Below are positions 6,128-6,620 of a stretch of DNA of 6,620 nt, in pieces (positions within the stretch are counted from its first letter, which is position 1; every line of letters starts with the position of its first letter). A program made the translations under genes and the position numbers. The notes under the pieces were generated by a model. That model made no database searches, was not told the origin of the DNA, and saw only the letters and a program-made list of their open reading frames with translations. The stretch comes from CAJXWH01 sp964343365 (lineage in GTDB: Bacteria; Pseudomonadota; Gammaproteobacteria; Arenicellales; UBA868), in assembly GCA_964343365.1 (NCBI GenBank), contig CAYFJI010000101.1, positions 1 to 6,620 on the forward strand, written 5' to 3'.

Positions 6128-6620
6128 ATGAGTACAGTAAAAGATTTACGTTGGGCAGGATTAACCCAGAAAATGTCACCATCGTTGAGCATCCTATCTC
6201 AGGATCAAAAACATATTCTTATAAACACCGCCTACGAAATGTTAGAGCGTACTGGGCAACGTGTTGGCAGTAAAGAAGCGCTCGAGCTATTTCGACAAGC
6301 TGGATGCCGAATAGAGCCATTAGACGATGAAGGTGATAAAGTATTTTTTCCTCAACGTCTGATAGAAGAATGCTTACGACTCACTCCAAAAAGACTCCTC
6401 CTATACAATCGTAAAGGTGAACCGACTCTTTATTGCGAAGGCCGGAACAGTTACTTTTCGCCGACTTCGGCATGTCCAAAAATGTGGGATCCATATACTG
6501 GAGAACGACGAGCATGGAAAAAAGAGGATATCGGTAACGCCACAAAAATAAATGATGCGCTGCCGAACCTCGATGCAATGTTCGCCCTGGGTTCGCTAGC
6601 GGATGATTATGGGTTCGACT
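6128..6620 (+). CDS. MttB-family corrinoid methyltransferase, N-terminal part (3' truncated)
   Basis: The frame runs without a stop to the window end, so only the first 164 residues are visible. The sequence reads like the MttB/COG5598 family: an N-terminal helical region beginning around SILSQDQKHILINTAYEML, then residues resembling KEALELFRQAGCRIEPL, VFFPQRLIEECLRLTPKR and the family-typical WDPYTGERRAWKKEDI. The family includes the pyrrolysine-containing trimethylamine methyltransferase and non-pyrrolysine relatives for glycine betaine, proline betaine, carnitine and similar amines. Whether this one has an in-frame amber codon cannot be told, because that region lies beyond the window. ATG 6128 is the first possible start after an in-frame stop at 6122; AGAGGGG (6108-6114) lies upstream at 13 bases, a little far. 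Position directly after the Mo enzyme and ferredoxin genes suggests a shared transcript and a link to methyl-group metabolism. It should act in the cytoplasm with a corrinoid protein not seen here. Confidence 0.85.
   Translation, partial: MSTVKDLRWAGLTQKMSPSLSILSQDQKHILINTAYEMLERTGQRVGSKEALELFRQAGCRIEPLDDEGDKVFFPQRLIEECLRLTPKRLLLYNRKGEPTLYCEGRNSYFSPTSACPKMWDPYTGERRAWKKEDIGNATKINDALPNLDAMFALGSLADDYGFD

Overview
The window is a moderately AT-rich bacterial segment with every supportable gene on the + strand and short gaps between them (31 to 160 bases). No RNA gene, insertion sequence, CRISPR array or phage gene was seen. The organism is best guessed as an anaerobic or facultative proteobacterium. 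The LysR protein and the CDGSH protein read, from memory, like alphaproteobacterial versions (for example the LysR C-terminal stretch around YFVYLEEMRNAKR), but this is recall and not a search, so the taxon is only a weak inference.

Layout. Bases 1-315 hold the C-terminal end of a NarI/DsrM-type haem b membrane protein. A possible weak terminator follows. Bases 398-1228 encode an unusual two-domain protein: an N-terminal cytidylate-kinase-like P-loop domain and a C-terminal cold-shock-type domain. An 87-base gap then carries a possible 13-codon leader ORF whose stop overlaps the start of a LysR regulator (1316-2218). A small double CDGSH iron-sulfur protein follows (2250-2522), with its start codon in a small inverted repeat and with an altered second cluster motif. 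A 160-base AT-rich gap separates these from what looks like a catabolic or redox operon: a molybdopterin oxidoreductase (2683-5433), a 16-cysteine DmsB-like ferredoxin subunit (5497-6054), and the N-terminal part of an MttB-family corrinoid methyltransferase (6128 to the window end).

How the genes may work together. The Mo/W enzyme and the four-cluster ferredoxin are a standard catalytic and electron-transfer pair, but the catalytic subunit has no Tat signal, so the pair is probably cytoplasmic. The MttB-like gene directly downstream suggests a link to methyl-group metabolism of a tertiary or quaternary amine. The substrate of the Mo enzyme cannot be read from the sequence. LysR could control the operon, and the NarI-like protein could connect electrons to quinone, though it lies four genes upstream and may belong to another unit.

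Most unusual features: a Cys-free, low-complexity extension of about 230 residues on the Mo enzyme with two copies of a TWxSDRLRRI motif conserved at the protein level despite diverged codons; a good internal ribosome-binding site and ATG at the end of that extension that would release a normal-sized enzyme; a 21-base near-identical element shared by the LysR start region and the end of the extension; the kinase and cold-shock fusion; and the His-to-Cys change in the second CDGSH motif.
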